Source: Acanthochlamys bracteata (Eukaryota; Streptophyta; Magnoliopsida; Pandanales; Velloziaceae). From it: a stretch of 64,000 bases of DNA. The stretch lies in assembly GCA_019914995.1 (NCBI GenBank), contig CM034128.1:2916501-2980500 (forward strand), in the 5' to 3' direction. A program made the position numbers and the translations under genes. Positions 63,100 through 64,000 of the stretch are shown one piece after another. The notes below the pieces were generated by a model. It was given only the letters and a program-made list of their open reading frames with translations, did not search any database and was not told the origin of the DNA. Position 1 is the stretch's first letter, and the number at the start of each line of letters is the position of its first letter.

Positions 63100-63912
63100 A
63101 TGGAAGTTGGGTTTTTGGGATCGGGGATCATGGGAGAGGCAATGGCTTTGCGTCTTCTCCAACACGGATTCAGGGTTACATTCTGGAACTGGACTCTTGC
63201 CAAGGTCTTTTTCTTGTTTTCTTCTTCTATTTATTGTTATTATTTTTTTAAACTTGTCTCAAAGTTTGTTGTTTTTGATTGACAATTAGTACCCATCTTG
63301 CGATCTTTGGTTTCAAGAGATTAAAATGGTATAAATACCTATTCTTTGTTCATATTGGTTACTCAGTTCTGATTTGTGGATCTGAAGAACATTGTTTAGA
63401 TTATTATCTAGTTAGATTAGATTAGACACTAGAAGTAATTTTCTTAATTTAACAATACTATGATGCTTGATAATTGATGCCTCAAGCTTCTTAGTTTGTG
63501 ATTAGACTAATAATTTACTGTATCAGAGTTTATTTAGTGTAAAGTTGGTTCAAGTGCAGCAATGTTCAATTGGCGTTAATTTTGGAATACTGAAAGGAAC
63601 CTGTTCCATATAAACTTTTTCGCTTAGAATGCAGTGTGATGAGTAGTAGAGAAAGGTGCTTCAGTTGGGGAAACACCATGACTGTTGTAAAGAAGTGCAA
63701 ACATATTATAGAAATGCAATTTGATCCAAAAGCTTGGAGAGATATCCTTTCAGAAAAGCATGATTTTAGTGTTGGATTTGAGAATTAGGCATCTCACTTT
63801 CTTATCGTTGAGGTCCTTTTTGACAAAGACAGAGTGTTGAGCAAATCTGCCAAGGAGAAGGCCATATTGACATGTCACCTTAGATGTTGACACTTCATCA
63901 AGGATTAATGAG
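63100..63912 (+). pseudogene. Glyoxylate/succinic-semialdehyde reductase-like, broken
   Basis: Exon 1 (63100-63204) is intact: MEVGFLGSGIMGEAMALRLL carries the GxGxxG NAD(P)-binding loop of the GLYR1 beta-hydroxyacid dehydrogenase family, which reduces glyoxylate and succinic semialdehyde with NADPH. WNWTLAK replaces the usual WNRT. A donor AAG|GTCTTT follows. The expected second exon starts at 63635 after gcag, but CDE is followed by TAG and a one-base loss before VEKGASVGETP; a further shift at about 63677 precedes VVKKCKHIIEMQFDPKA. A later piece (63814-63912) reads VLFDKDRVLSKSAKEK, then needs two single-base corrections to reach LDVDTSSRINE with a GT donor. The order and phase of fragments match the family, so this is a recently damaged copy. 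The rest lies beyond the right edge. Confidence 0.68.
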
Positions 63913-64000
63913 GTCTGGAGTATTTGTTTATGCCATCTGTTTTCATTCTGCATTGCTTTCATCTTCAAACATTCTCATAAATTTGAATCCAAGTGAAACC

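Overview
This is nuclear DNA from a dicot plant. The evidence is long AT-rich intergenic DNA, genes split by GT-AG introns, plant-only families (COX5C, ARGOS/OSR, SKIP35, MLO, LEA_2), plastid and mitochondrial targeting ends, and plant repeats (Tourist-like MITEs, a short LTR element, an RTE-type LINE tail). No prokaryotic, viral or organellar block is seen.

Left part (0-21 kb): a decayed nucleoside-hydrolase relic runs off the left edge (minus). Next come an uncharacterised 648-aa Ser-rich protein (plus), cytochrome c oxidase subunit 5C with a leader intron holding a LINE tail (plus), a 105-aa unknown protein (minus), a three-exon cytochrome b5 (minus), and head-to-head with it a wrecked TlyA/FtsJ-like methyltransferase pseudogene (plus).

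Middle (21-44 kb): plastid lumazine synthase (8 exons, plus), an internally deleted MutY/MUTYH relic (plus), an unrecognised 157-aa protein in six exons (minus), a double-WHy LEA_2 protein (plus), an ARGOS-like organ-size protein (plus) and SKIP35 (three exons, minus).

Right part (44-64 kb): a MITE-rich gene desert, DEG14-type HtrA protease (10 exons, one GC-AG intron, minus), an MLO1-like seven-helix protein (14 exons, minus), a short non-autonomous LTR element with a degenerate minisatellite, and at the right edge the start of a glyoxylate/succinic-semialdehyde reductase-like gene whose later exons are broken.

The genes do not form a pathway; they are housekeeping, development and stress genes. 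The order lumazine synthase - LEA_2 - ARGOS-like - SKIP35 - MLO matches, from memory, the Arabidopsis At2g44050-At2g44110 interval, so the central part is a conserved microsyntenic block. I found no new defence or biosynthetic system. The most notable things are four independently decayed gene relics, the dense Tourist-like MITE population, the non-canonical intron, and several unrecognised genes. Exon borders were placed by eye from splice sites, reading phase and family similarity, without transcripts.
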